DNA of 39,415 nucleotides, from assembly GCA_947626785.1 (NCBI GenBank), contig CANQTO010000021.1, forward strand, positions 1 to 39,415. Reading direction: 5' to 3'. The stretch is from an uncultured Oscillospiraceae bacterium. Lineage in GTDB: Bacteria; Bacillota; Clostridia; Oscillospirales; Oscillospiraceae. The position numbers were made by a program, and so were the translations under genes. Each line of letters opens with the position of its first letter. Position 1 is the first letter of the stretch. This document shows positions 7,831 to 14,723 of the stretch, in pieces. The notes beneath the pieces were generated by a model that searched no databases, was not told the DNA's origin, and saw only the letters and a list, made by a program, of their open reading frames with translations.

Positions 7831-9637
7831 ACTTAGCTCCCGTCAGGAGCCGGAAGCAGAAGTCTTCGTCCAGGGGGAGGGCGGAAAACAGCAGCAGCCG
7901 CACCGAGCCGGACTCGGTGACGGGGGTATAGCCGGCGCTGAACCAGGCCCAGGGGTGCGTCTCGGAAAAGGCCTGGCCTGACTCGTTGGTGCGGGAGGCA
8001 TAGAAATTTTCAAAGCCGTTCGGGCGGAGCTCGTCCTGATAGACATAGACGGCGGTGCCCAGGCTGTAGTTATAAAAGACCCGGCAGAGGAAAATCGCTC
8101 CCGTGCCGCCCGGGTCCTGCCGCGGCCAGACCGTGCCCAGGCTCTGAAAGCCGGAGCCCTCCGGCAGAGAGACCAGGGGCAGCTCATAGGCGGCGGCGTA
8201 GTCCTCCTCGCTGAGGGCGCTGTCCCAGTCCTCCATGTCCTGCCGGAGCCAGCCGGTGAAGTTCTCCTCGTCCGAGAGAATGTCCGCCCGCCGGCGCTCA
8301 TGCTCATCCATGTCCTCATAGGCCGCGAAGACCAGCAGCTCCCCGTCCAGCTCCACGCAGAGACCGTGGGGCAGGGCCGCGCTGCTGTAGCGCCGGAGGG
8401 TCAGGCCCGCCAGCCGGGAGTCGCTCACCTCCAGGTCCGCACGGGGTTCCGCCCCGGCGGGGGCCGTCAGCAGGCCGAAGTCCTCCCGGGCAGAGCACAG
8501 CGGGCCGGAGAGCACGCTGTCCGTGTAGCTCAAAAAGTACAGCTTCCCGCCGTAGTACAGGCTGGGCAGAGGCTTTTGCGCTGGGACAGCGCCGCTGTCT
8601 GCCGCCGGAGCGGCGGACGGAGCAGCGATAGGCGAGGTGGAGACCGGGGCGGGCACGGGGGCCGCTTTCTCTTCCACGGGCCCGGCATAGCCCAGCCGGA
8701 GGGCCAGAGCCCCGCACAGCAGCACCAGCAGCAGGGCTGGCAGCGCCGTTTTGGGGCGGCGGGCGATGAGCCGGACCCGGTCCCGGAGACTGCGCCGGGA
8801 GGCAGACATACTGGTCCCCAGGTCCAGGGCGCTCCGGAGACCGGCGGGCCCGGCCACCAGAGCCAGCAGGGTCCGGCCGTAGTCCAGCCGCTCCTTCTCC
8901 CCTAAGGCTCCGATAGCCGCGGCGTCCGCCGCGGCCTCCGCGTCCTGCCGGGACAGGAAGCAGGCCCACCAGACCAGCGGGTTATACCAGTGCAGCGCCA
9001 AGGCCAGCAGCCGCAGCAGGGCCCAGAGGGGGTCCCAGTGCCGGTAGTGGGCCCGCTCATGGGCCAGCACGTGGCCCAGGGCCCGGTCGTCCACCGCCAC
9101 CGCCTCCGGCACGTAGATCGCCGGGCGGCACAGGCCGAAGAGGCAGGGCGCGGCGGGGCAGGGGCTGATGTAGATTTGCCTGGGCGGCACGGTCCATTGG
9201 CCCGGCAGGGGCCGGGCATCTTGCCGCAGCCGCCGCCCCAGCCGCCGGTTGGCGATCAGCGCGGCCAGCAGCAGCCCGGCAGCGCCGCTGAGGTAGAGGC
9301 TCCAGAGCACCGCCCGCCAAGGGAAGCTCCCCTCGGTTAGGGCCGTTTTGTGAGCACTCTCCGCCGCCTCCGGCAAAGCCGGAAGGGCCTCGCCTGCGGG
9401 CGCTTCTGCTTCGATACTCTCCACCGGAGGCAGAGCCGCCCTGCTCTGCACCGCCAGCTCCGCCAGCCCCGGCAGGCTCAGCGCGCTGTGGAACAGGGGC
9501 AGGGGACACAGCAGCCGCAGCAGCGCCAGCAGCCACAGGGCGTAGCGCAGCCGGGGGTCCAGACGGCTCTTCAACAGCGCCCGCAGGAGCAGCGTCAGCA
9601 AAAGCAGGGCACAGGAGGAGAGGACCCAGTCAGCCAT
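7829..9637 (-). CDS. BlaR1/MecR1-like M56 metallopeptidase sensor, 602 aa
   Basis: Integral membrane zinc protease of family M56 that, when activated by an outside signal, leads to removal of the BlaI-type repressor. Several hydrophobic segments lie in residues 5-50, 110-130, 203-225 and 298-315. The zinc motif HERAH is at 193-197 in VLAHERAHYRHWDP, with a likely third ligand at E234. After the last membrane segment comes about 285 residues of outside domain, acidic and rich in Pro/Ala at first; I see no penicillin-binding SxxK/SxN/KTG pattern, so the signal is probably not a beta-lactam. The ATG at 9637 follows GGGAGA; it overlaps the repressor stop by 8 bp, indicating translational coupling. 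Confidence 0.88.
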   Translation of the reverse strand: MADWVLSSCALLLLTLLLRALLKSRLDPRLRYALWLLALLRLLCPLPLFHSALSLPGLAELAVQSRAALPPVESIEAEAPAGEALPALPEAAESAHKTALTEGSFPWRAVLWSLYLSGAAGLLLAALIANRRLGRRLRQDARPLPGQWTVPPRQIYISPCPAAPCLFGLCRPAIYVPEAVAVDDRALGHVLAHERAHYRHWDPLWALLRLLALALHWYNPLVWWACFLSRQDAEAAADAAAIGALGEKERLDYGRTLLALVAGPAGLRSALDLGTSMSASRRSLRDRVRLIARRPKTALPALLLVLLCGALALRLGYAGPVEEKAAPVPAPVSTSPIAAPSAAPAADSGAVPAQKPLPSLYYGGKLYFLSYTDSVLSGPLCSAREDFGLLTAPAGAEPRADLEVSDSRLAGLTLRRYSSAALPHGLCVELDGELLVFAAYEDMDEHERRRADILSDEENFTGWLRQDMEDWDSALSEEDYAAAYELPLVSLPEGSGFQSLGTVWPRQDPGGTGAIFLCRVFYNYSLGTAVYVYQDELRPNGFENFYASRTNESGQAFSETHPWAWFSAGYTPVTESGSVRLLLFSALPLDEDFCFRLLTGAK

Positions 9638-10022
9638 GCCGCTTCTCCCGCTCGCCCTCCAATAACCCCAGCAGCTCCTCCAGCTCACCGTCGCTGAGCT
9701 CGCCCGCGTCCACCATGGCGTTCATCAGAGACAGAGGACTGCCCCGGAAGACCCGGTCCAGGAAGGAGCGGGTCTCCTCCAGCACGGCCTCGCTCCGCTC
9801 CAGCAGCGGGTAATACTGCTTGGCCCGGGCTCCCTGCTCCACCCGGAACAGGCCCTTCTTCTCCATGCGGGTAACGGTGGTCTCCGTGGTGGACAGAGCC
9901 AGCCCCGTCCGCTGAGAGCAGCGCCGGCGCAGCTGGGCCAGCGTCAGCGGAGATTCTTCCCAGAGACATTCATAGACCGCCCACTCGCCGGGGGTCAGTT
10001 TGGTTTTCTTCAAAGCAAACAC
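9630..10022 (-). CDS. BlaI/MecI/CopY-family transcriptional repressor, 130 aa
   Basis: Winged-helix repressor: LTPGEWAVYECLWEESPLTLAQL is followed by the recognition region LALSTTETTVTRMEKKGLFR and a C-terminal dimerisation helix pair. Family members bind TACA-type inverted repeats as dimers and are released by cleavage triggered by the partner M56 protease, encoded directly downstream with an 8-bp overlap. The start is taken as GTG at 10022 after AGGGCAGG. The operator and promoter immediately upstream imply autorepression. No transport or resistance gene lies in the same transcript within the window, so the regulon target is unknown. Confidence 0.92.
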   Translation of the reverse strand: MFALKKTKLTPGEWAVYECLWEESPLTLAQLRRRCSQRTGLALSTTETTVTRMEKKGLFRVEQGARAKQYYPLLERSEAVLEETRSFLDRVFRGSPLSLMNAMVDAGELSDGELEELLGLLEGEREKRHG

Positions 10023-10027
10023 CTGCC

Positions 10028-10074
10028 CTACAGTGTAATGTAATTATGATAGCATCACATTGTAGGGCTGTCAA
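10028..10074 (-). promoter_or_regulatory. Promoter and operator of the blaI-blaR1-like pair
   Basis: Minus strand: TTGACA (10069-10074), 17 bp, TATCAT (10046-10051). An inverted repeat, CTACAGTGTAATG (10028-10040) against CATCACATTGTAG (10053-10065), matches at 11 of 13 positions and covers the spacer and start site. Its TACA/TGTA core is typical of BlaI/CopY operators. Confidence 0.85.
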
Positions 10075-10123
10075 GTTTTTTCGCATGCCGGCAGCAAAAA
10101 TGCGGCGGAGCTTGAAAAAAGTA

Positions 10124-10152
10124 TTGACAAAAGCCGCGCTTTTTGGTATAGT
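10124..10152 (+). promoter_or_regulatory. Promoter of the tRNA-Asp/tRNA-Thr unit
   Basis: TTGACA (10124-10129), 17-bp spacer, TATAGT (10147-10152), ending 11 bases before the first tRNA. Confidence 0.88.
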
Positions 10153-10163
10153 AGCTAAGCCGT

Positions 10164-10240
10164 GGCCGAGTAGTTCAGTCGGTTAGAACGCCGGCCTGTC
10201 ACGCCGGAGGTCGAGGGTTCAAGTCCCTTCTCGGTCGCCA
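10164..10240 (+). tRNA. tRNA-Asp (GTC)
   Basis: 77 nt with encoded CCA. Acceptor stem GGCCGAG/CTCGGTC, anticodon stem CCGGC/GCCGG enclosing CTGTCAC (anticodon GTC at 10198-10200), and T-loop TTCAAGT all fold normally. Confidence 0.98.
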
Positions 10241-10241
10241 C

Positions 10242-10266
10242 ATATGCCCCTTTCTTAGGGGCATAT
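10242..10266 (+). other. Inter-tRNA hairpin
   Basis: ATATGCCCC pairs with GGGGCATAT around a 7-nt loop in the spacer between the two tRNAs. The T tail is weak, so it may be a processing signal or partial terminator. Confidence 0.55.
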
Positions 10267-10271
10267 CATTT

Positions 10272-10347
<76 letters not shown>

Positions 10348-10349
10348 AA

Positions 10350-10382
10350 AAAAGCCCGAAATCTCAAGAATTTCGGGCTTTT
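10350..10382. terminator. Bidirectional terminator between tRNA-Thr and integrase
   Basis: Thirteen perfect pairs (AAAAGCCCGAAAT with its complement) around a 7-nt loop. T runs follow on both strands, so it can end the tRNA transcript rightward and the integrase transcript leftward. Confidence 0.9.
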
Positions 10383-10389
10383 GCTTTTT

Positions 10390-11808
10390 CTATGAAACTT
10401 CCTCTTTTTTGGGTTTTGGGGTGATTTTGGGGTGAATGTCGTTCTGAAACCGATCCATCACCTCCGCGGCCCGGGCCTCTGCGGAAGCTATGACGTGGGA
10501 ATAGATGTTGCTGGTGGTGCTGACCTGGGCGTGGCCCAGGTTGCCGGCAACGACCACCAGAGGGGTGTGGTCGGCAATCAGCAGGCTCGCGTACGTGTGC
10601 CGCAGCGAATGGATACTGCTGGACGGCAGCCCGGTCCGCTTGATGAACTTCCCCATCCATTGGGTGATGGAGGTCGGGAACAGGGGCCGGCCCAGCTCGT
10701 TGGTGAAGACCCGGTCGTCCTCCGGGTCCCCCTCCCAGGCGTCTCCGACTTTCTTACGCAGCTCATCCTGCCAGGCCTGATACTCCAACAGGAGGAGGAC
10801 CGCCGTCCGGGAAATCTTCAGATAGCGGGCGGAGTCTTCCGTCTTGGGCGTGCCGACGTAGGTACCGAAGCCGGAGACATAGTTGGAGGTCTGGAAGATA
10901 CGGATCACCTGATCGTCCAGGTCCACGTCCTGCCAGCGGAGGCCCAGCAGCTCCGCCCGGCGCAGGCCGGAGAGCAGATCGAAGATGATCGGGGCCCGCC
11001 ACTTGATGGGCTCATCCTGGAGCAACTGAAGAAGCCGTTTAGCGTCGGGCTCGTCCAGATACCGGGCCTTGTGCCCGGCCAGCGAAGGGAGCTCCACCTT
11101 GTCCGCCGGGTTGGAGGGGATGAACCGCCATTTGACGGCCCTCTCCAGGATGGAGGAGAGGGTCCGGTAGTAGGAGTGGACCGTGGCCGGGGCCAGGGGC
11201 GCGGTGTCCTTTCTGACGGTAAACAGGACCTTCAGCTCGACGCCGGCAGCGGCGGCGATCTTCTCCGCCGAGGACAGGGCGACAGGGGCGCCGCCGAGAG
11301 CGGCCGACACCGTCTGATGAGCAAGGCCCGCCTCTTTGGCCAGGGCGCTCTGCGTGGTCTTGTTCGCCTTCATCCATTCGCCGAGGGCGGCGTTGGCTGT
11401 GGCGGTGGTATGCTGCCGGACGCCCTCCTCCTGAAGGTTTTTTATAAAGGCCTGAAGGTGGAGAGCGGTCAGGTCCTTCAGGCGGATATGGCCGATGGCC
11501 TTATTGATCCGGACCAGGTTCCTCTTATAGTTTGCCTGAGTGGTGGGCTTTAAATTATGGGGGGCGTACTCCTCCATATACCGGGCGGCGAAGTCCGCGA
11601 AGCGGATCGAGCCGTCCGAGACCTGACCGTTCCTGACCTGCTCCTCAAACTGCACGACCTGGCGGTTCAGCTCCTTCTCAAGCTGCCGGGCCGTCAGCTT
11701 CCTGTCCGGGGTCCAGACCATGCGGCGGCGGATCTGCTTCCCGTCCATGTCCACGCCGTCGGCCACGGTGATCCGATACCCTTTGCCGCGCTTTTCTACA
11801 GTCGCCAT
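10390..11808 (-). CDS. int: Tyrosine integrase with an inserted helix-turn-helix segment, 472 aa
   Basis: Catalyses site-specific integration and, with an excisionase, excision. It has an N-terminal arm-binding domain (1-60), a core-binding domain starting at about 68, and a catalytic domain from about 245. Catalytic residues visible: R283 in SGLRRAELLGLRW, K322 on the beta hairpin, H400 and R403 in SIHSLRHTYAS, H426 in LGHAQVSTT, and nucleophile Y436 in NIYSHV. Residues about 138-200 look like an XRE-type HTH (ANKTTQSALAKEAGLAHQTV, then SSAEKIAAAAGVELKVLF) set into the core-binding domain, which then resumes at LAPATVHSYYRTLSSIL. Normal phage integrases are about 380 aa, the difference being this segment. 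ATG start with GGAGG upstream. Confidence 0.95.
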   Translation of the reverse strand: MATVEKRGKGYRITVADGVDMDGKQIRRRMVWTPDRKLTARQLEKELNRQVVQFEEQVRNGQVSDGSIRFADFAARYMEEYAPHNLKPTTQANYKRNLVRINKAIGHIRLKDLTALHLQAFIKNLQEEGVRQHTTATANAALGEWMKANKTTQSALAKEAGLAHQTVSAALGGAPVALSSAEKIAAAAGVELKVLFTVRKDTAPLAPATVHSYYRTLSSILERAVKWRFIPSNPADKVELPSLAGHKARYLDEPDAKRLLQLLQDEPIKWRAPIIFDLLSGLRRAELLGLRWQDVDLDDQVIRIFQTSNYVSGFGTYVGTPKTEDSARYLKISRTAVLLLLEYQAWQDELRKKVGDAWEGDPEDDRVFTNELGRPLFPTSITQWMGKFIKRTGLPSSSIHSLRHTYASLLIADHTPLVVVAGNLGHAQVSTTSNIYSHVIASAEARAAEVMDRFQNDIHPKITPKPKKEEVS

Positions 11809-11860
11809 TTTTCCTCCTTTTCTTCTTGCACCGATGGCCCCCGTATGATATACTAAACGG

Positions 11861-11947
11861 GCATAAAGGTGCCTTGATTTGATCGTTGGGGTGACTTCAT
11901 GCGTCTATGCCGCCTCCGGTGTGCCAGCACCGGGGGCGGTTTTTGTT
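11861..11947 (+). ncRNA. Candidate 85-nt small RNA between integrase and HIRAN gene
   Basis: A possible promoter TTGCAC (11826-11831), 17 bp, TATACT (11849-11854) is followed by a strong 12-bp terminator hairpin (CCGCCTCCGGTG against CACCGGGGGCGG, one G-U) and a T run at 11940-11944. No convincing open frame lies between them. The layout is like antitoxin RNAs of type I systems, but I find no small toxin gene on the opposite strand. The -35 box is weak. Confidence 0.45.
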
Positions 11948-12644
11948 ATGTCACAATCCAGATAGACACGGAATAGTTTACTTCGTCAGTTGTAAGCGTG
12001 TAGATTTCCCTGTCTTTTTCGTCGTCGTACTCACTCTCAACGAGTTTAAATTTGCCGCCGCCGATTTTGGCAGCAATTTTTTGAATCTTCCTGTTATTCA
12101 TCAACTTTTTTACATGTGCGGTGCTTCCGCTCTTGATGTAGCCGACATGTACCCCATCGATGACAACTTTAATAGCATTAGGGTCGTGCGGATTATCAGG
12201 CTCTTCTATGAGTTGCACATCCTGCGGTGAAAAGGTCAATTCATAAATACGCTCATCCGTCAGCCCCAGGTCAATCAATTCTCTTTTAGTATAAGAAAAT
12301 TCCTCGTTCGGCTTGCCAAGGGATTCAATCCCTTCCCGCCGATATGACGTTCCAGCAATGCGATGCCTTTCGCCAATCTCCAAATCAGTTTCTTCCTCAT
12401 CAGCTTCCGCAGAATGATCTTGGGGGGGATATTTCTTAACAAGTTCCTCATGGGTAAGAGCGGGAGAGCTTTGCTCAACAGGTGAGTACTTCCCTGATTT
12501 ACGCCCAATAATGATTATGAGTATGCCAAACACAATGCCTAATACGCCTGCGATCGGCGATACAATGAGTAACAGCATGCTCATGACGATAAGCAAGATG
12601 CCAACAGCCAGTATAAAAACTCTATATAATTTCTGATGCTTCAT
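11946..12644 (-). CDS. Membrane-anchored HIRAN-domain protein, 232 aa
   Basis: Two hydrophobic helices fill residues 8-47, followed by a charged linker and, from about 135, a HIRAN-like domain: DVQLIEEPDNPHDPNAIKV, then VHVGYIKSGSTAHVKKLM. HIRAN domains bind DNA ends or damaged DNA and are usually attached to helicases or nucleases; a membrane-linked stand-alone form is unusual. AGGGGG precedes the ATG. It follows the CI repressor in the same direction with a 38-bp gap, so it is probably expressed in the lysogen. One sample line (12481-12540) is 42% GC by hand count, well below the flanking genes, suggesting separate acquisition. A role in superinfection exclusion or defence is inference. Confidence 0.75.
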   Translation of the reverse strand: MKHQKLYRVFILAVGILLIVMSMLLLIVSPIAGVLGIVFGILIIIIGRKSGKYSPVEQSSPALTHEELVKKYPPQDHSAEADEEETDLEIGERHRIAGTSYRREGIESLGKPNEEFSYTKRELIDLGLTDERIYELTFSPQDVQLIEEPDNPHDPNAIKVVIDGVHVGYIKSGSTAHVKKLMNNRKIQKIAAKIGGGKFKLVESEYDDEKDREIYTLTTDEVNYSVSIWIVT

Positions 12645-12682
12645 GGTTATTACCCCCTATAGATTTTCTCTATGTATAGCTG

Positions 12683-13327
12683 TCATCTTACAGCGCTTGT
12701 GAAAGCGACTGCTTTTCCAATAATGCGGATCTCGGCCAGCTGATCCCCCTCATATTGCAGCACGGGAAAGGTGGGGTTCTCCGGGCGGAGCTCCAGACGG
12801 CCGGGGTACTTATATACCCGCTTCAGGGTAGCCTCGTCTCCGATCAGGACGGCGGCGATCTGGCCGTTGTCTACGTCGTCCTGCTGGCGGATGTAAACAA
12901 TGTCGCCATCAAAGATCCGGGCGTTGATCATGCTGTCCCCCTTGCAGTGGAGGGCAAAGTCCGCATGGATGTGATCCGGGAGATCCACTTCCCCGTCAAT
13001 GTTCTCCTGGGCCAGGATCGGCTCTCCGCAGGCAATGGTCCCGATGAGAGGGATTTTCCGCATCTGCGGCATAGGGAGAATGGTATCTGGATATGAAGGA
13101 GGGATAACAGAGGCCCTTTTTTCCACATCAGAGCGCCCTATCAAGTAGTCCATGTCCACATTAAAAATATCAGCAATAGCCTCACAAGTTTCGAAATCTG
13201 GTTCACGCTGCCCGGTTTCATACATACTGATAGCACTTCTGGAAACTTTGAGCATTGAGGCAAGCTGATCTTGAGAATAACCTCGCCCCACTCGTAACTT
13301 TCTGATCCTTTCAGCGTAAATCTTCAT
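12683..13327 (-). CDS. CI-like repressor: XRE HTH plus S24 self-cleaving domain, 214 aa
   Basis: Maintains lysogeny by repressing the early promoter and is inactivated by RecA-stimulated self-cleavage after DNA damage. HTH at residues 5-65 (SQDQLASMLKVSRSAISMYE). The LexA/S24 peptidase part has a Cys-Gly cleavage site at 100-101 (GTIACGEP), Ser132 in CKGDSMINARI and Lys169 in ATLKRVY. All catalytic residues are present, so the prophage should be SOS-inducible. ATG start; GGAAGGA lies upstream. It is divergent from the Cro-like gene across the operator region. Confidence 0.95.
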   Translation of the reverse strand: MKIYAERIRKLRVGRGYSQDQLASMLKVSRSAISMYETGQREPDFETCEAIADIFNVDMDYLIGRSDVEKRASVIPPSYPDTILPMPQMRKIPLIGTIACGEPILAQENIDGEVDLPDHIHADFALHCKGDSMINARIFDGDIVYIRQQDDVDNGQIAAVLIGDEATLKRVYKYPGRLELRPENPTFPVLQYEGDQLAEIRIIGKAVAFTSAVR

Positions 13328-13361
13328 TAAAGCACCGTCCTTCCTGCTGCTACTAAGATAG

Positions 13362-13396
13362 TATCACGAATCGTGATAAAGTCAAGGAAAAAATGT
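13362..13396 (-). promoter_or_regulatory. Operator O1 within the cI promoter
   Basis: A perfect 17-bp palindrome, TATCACGA-A-TCGTGATA (13362-13378). On the minus strand TTGACT lies just upstream and TACTAT overlaps its edge, with a 16-bp spacer, so O1 fills the cI promoter spacer: binding would make cI autoregulatory. Confidence 0.75.
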
Positions 13397-13407
13397 CACA
13401 AAATGTG

Positions 13408-13460
13408 TTGACAAATCGCGGCCTTGTGGTATAATGCCCATATAGTCACGAAACGTGACA
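13408..13460 (+). promoter_or_regulatory. Rightward early promoter with operator O3
   Basis: TTGACA (13408-13413), 16 bp, TATAAT (13430-13435). O3, GTCACG-AAA-CGTGAC (13445-13459), covers the transcription start. A weaker, partly matching site (TGTCACAAAATGTG, from 13394) overlaps the -35 region. This is the expected lysis/lysogeny switch. Confidence 0.88.
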
Positions 13461-13479
13461 TACAGAGAGGAGATGTAGC

Positions 13480-13680
13480 ATGGACAGTGAACTGATCGGA
13501 AAGAAGCTTATAGGGCTCCGCGGAGAAAAAAGCCGTGAGCGCGTGGCCTACGACCTGGGAATAAGCGTCTCTGCGGTGACAATGTATGAACTGGGAGCCC
13601 GAATACCCCGTGATGAACTAAAAAAGAAAATTGCGGAGTATTACGGGGTCACCGTTGGAGAGCTTTTTTTTGCGAGTTAA
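13480..13680 (+). CDS. Cro-like XRE regulator, 66 aa
   Basis: Single-domain helix-turn-helix protein: MDSELIGKKLIGLRGEKSRE, recognition part DLGISVSAVTMYELGARIP, and the family ending AEYYGVTVGELF. It is the first gene after the early promoter and divergent from cI, the classical Cro position; it probably competes for the same operators and favours lytic growth. GAGAGGAGA precedes the ATG. Confidence 0.9.
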   Translation: MDSELIGKKLIGLRGEKSRERVAYDLGISVSAVTMYELGARIPRDELKKKIAEYYGVTVGELFFAS

Positions 13681-13697
13681 TGCCACGTTTCGTGACA
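13681..13697. promoter_or_regulatory. Additional operator-like site O4
   Basis: TGCCACGTTTCGTGACA, one position short of the O3 palindrome, starts directly after the Cro stop codon. A half-site TGTCACGA also occurs in the next gene. Repressor bound here could block elongation or tighten repression. Confidence 0.6.
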
Positions 13698-13716
13698 AAG
13701 AAAGGAGTGTGAGAGG

Positions 13717-13875
13717 ATGAAGGACAATCCGCTGCCGTATGTCACGAAGACTGAGGAGGATGAGATCGCTCAGGAGATCATAGACCTGCTCAAGACGAAG
13801 AGCCTCCCGATATGGCAAGTAAAGGACGTTCTGTCAAAAGCAAAGCAGCTTGCTGACTGGCAAACATTGAAGTGA
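13717..13875 (+). CDS. Small early protein, 52 aa, unknown
   Basis: Starts MKDNPLPYVTKTEEDEIAQE and is helical and charged, with LLKTKSLPIWQVKDVLSKAK resembling a short HTH-like pair of helices. No recognised family. The leader AAAGGAGTGTGAGAGG before the ATG is almost identical to those of the next two early genes. It lies 36 bases after the Cro-like gene in the same direction. Confidence 0.7.
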   Translation: MKDNPLPYVTKTEEDEIAQEIIDLLKTKSLPIWQVKDVLSKAKQLADWQTLK

Positions 13876-13898
13876 GCGGTAGCTCCACCTACCGCTCA
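13873..13898 (+). other. 10-bp hairpin at end of small early gene
   Basis: TGAGCGGTAG pairs perfectly with CTACCGCTCA around a 6-nt loop and begins with the stop codon of the preceding gene. There is no T run, so it is a possible attenuator or mRNA-stabilising stem. Confidence 0.5.
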
Positions 13899-13938
13899 CC
13901 CCATATCATTCTGGGATACGGGGAAGGAGTGTGAGACC

Positions 13939-14154
13939 GTGAACATTCAGGAGGCAACAAGGGCCGCCTTGAGATTAGGGTGTGAAATAACAAGAGGCAT
14001 CTGGGAAGGCTTGGGGATCTGGATAAAGCCAACCAATAGCGGCGAATGCTGCATCATCGGCGCAAAAGGGCAAGCCCCCTGCCCGCGGTGGGAGCCGCAG
14101 GCGGAGGACCTGATGGCGGATGACTGGCAGTGTGTTTCGGTATCAGAGCCTTGA
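13939..14154 (+). CDS. Tad2-like (Thoeris anti-defence) protein, 71 aa
   Basis: Short protein: MNIQEATRAALRLGCEITRG, then WIKPTNSGECCII, PCPRWEPQAEDLMADDWQCV. The N-terminal NIQEA..AL...G..ITR and the C-terminal P.WxP.AEDLMADDW are hallmarks of the DUF2829/Tad2 family; known Tad2 proteins bind the cyclic ADP-ribose isomer that signals in Thoeris defence and so block abortive infection. GTG start after AAGGAGTGTGAGACC. Its place in the early region fits a protein needed soon after entry. Whether it sponges a nucleotide here is inference from family. Confidence 0.85.
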   Translation: MNIQEATRAALRLGCEITRGIWEGLGIWIKPTNSGECCIIGAKGQAPCPRWEPQAEDLMADDWQCVSVSEP

Positions 14155-14184
14155 GTTTCCAAACAATGAAAGGGGTGTGAGAGG

Positions 14185-14367
14185 ATGGAGGAAGTTCTTA
14201 TAGCCTTAGCTTTGATCTCTCTATTGTGTATACCAAAAGCGGTCCTGGAGGCCATATACTTCCAGGACCGCAAGACGGCAAAGAAAACGGTGTCAGTCTG
14301 GGCTGTCGGGGCAGGATGCCTCAGCCTTGCACTTTGCCTGTCGCTTCTCTTCGATTACTGCGGTTAG
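14185..14367 (+). CDS. Small two-helix membrane protein, 60 aa
   Basis: Starts MEEVLIALALISLLCIP; a second hydrophobic stretch is VWAVGAGCLSLALCLSLLF, separated by a basic loop (FQDRKTAKKTV), giving two membrane segments. No family recognised. The leader AAAGGGGTGTGAGAGG before the ATG matches those of the preceding two early genes. Its 3' part overlaps the convergent gene on the other strand by 75 bp, and a hairpin that looks like that gene's terminator lies inside it, so one of the two could be spurious. Confidence 0.55.
   Translation: MEEVLIALALISLLCIPKAVLEAIYFQDRKTAKKTVSVWAVGAGCLSLALCLSLLFDYCG
14235..14271 (-). terminator. Leftward terminator of the antisense early gene
   Basis: Eleven perfect pairs (GCGGTCCTGGA with its complement) with an 11-nt loop; on the minus strand TTTT follows. 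It lies 21 bases after the stop of the leftward gene. Confidence 0.6.
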
Positions 14368-14700
14368 AGCCCGCTCAATCTCCTGCTTATTACGGTCGCT
14401 GATGGAGATATAGAGGCGATCCAGACAAGCCCCCAAGCTGCCGGACTCTTTAGCGCGGAGAGCGGCCGACTTGGCCGAAGCGTCTGTAAAATTGTGCGGA
14501 GTATCAGACCGAAGGAATCGGGCGACTGCCGAGGCCAGCTCCGCAAATTCATCATCCGAAGAGACGATATCTTCCCGTTTCCACGTGAGACGCAGTTTTT
14601 CAAGTTCCTTGTTTGCTGTTGACCGAGAAACAAACCAGGCTACGAGAGACGAGATAAATACTCCGGCAAATGAAATGATGCCAGGAATTATATCTTTCAA
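14293..14700 (-). CDS. Single-span membrane protein on the opposite strand, 135 aa
   Basis: One N-terminal hydrophobic helix (IIPGIISFAGVFISSLVAWF) followed by a cytoplasmic, charged, helical domain: RSTANKELEKLRLTWKRE, later SDRNKQEIERALTAVIEEKR. No family recognised. TTG at 14700 is preferred because GGAAGGGGG lies ten bases before it; a GTG at 14718 is possible. It runs against the early operon and has its own promoter-like boxes and terminator, the layout of a moron gene expressed in the lysogen. A role in superinfection exclusion is only a suggestion from topology and position. Confidence 0.65.
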   Translation of the reverse strand: MKDIIPGIISFAGVFISSLVAWFVSRSTANKELEKLRLTWKREDIVSSDDEFAELASAVARFLRSDTPHNFTDASAKSAALRAKESGSLGACLDRLYISISDRNKQEIERALTAVIEEKRQAKCKAEASCPDSPD

Positions 14701-14723
14701 AATGGCACCCCCTTCCACACACT

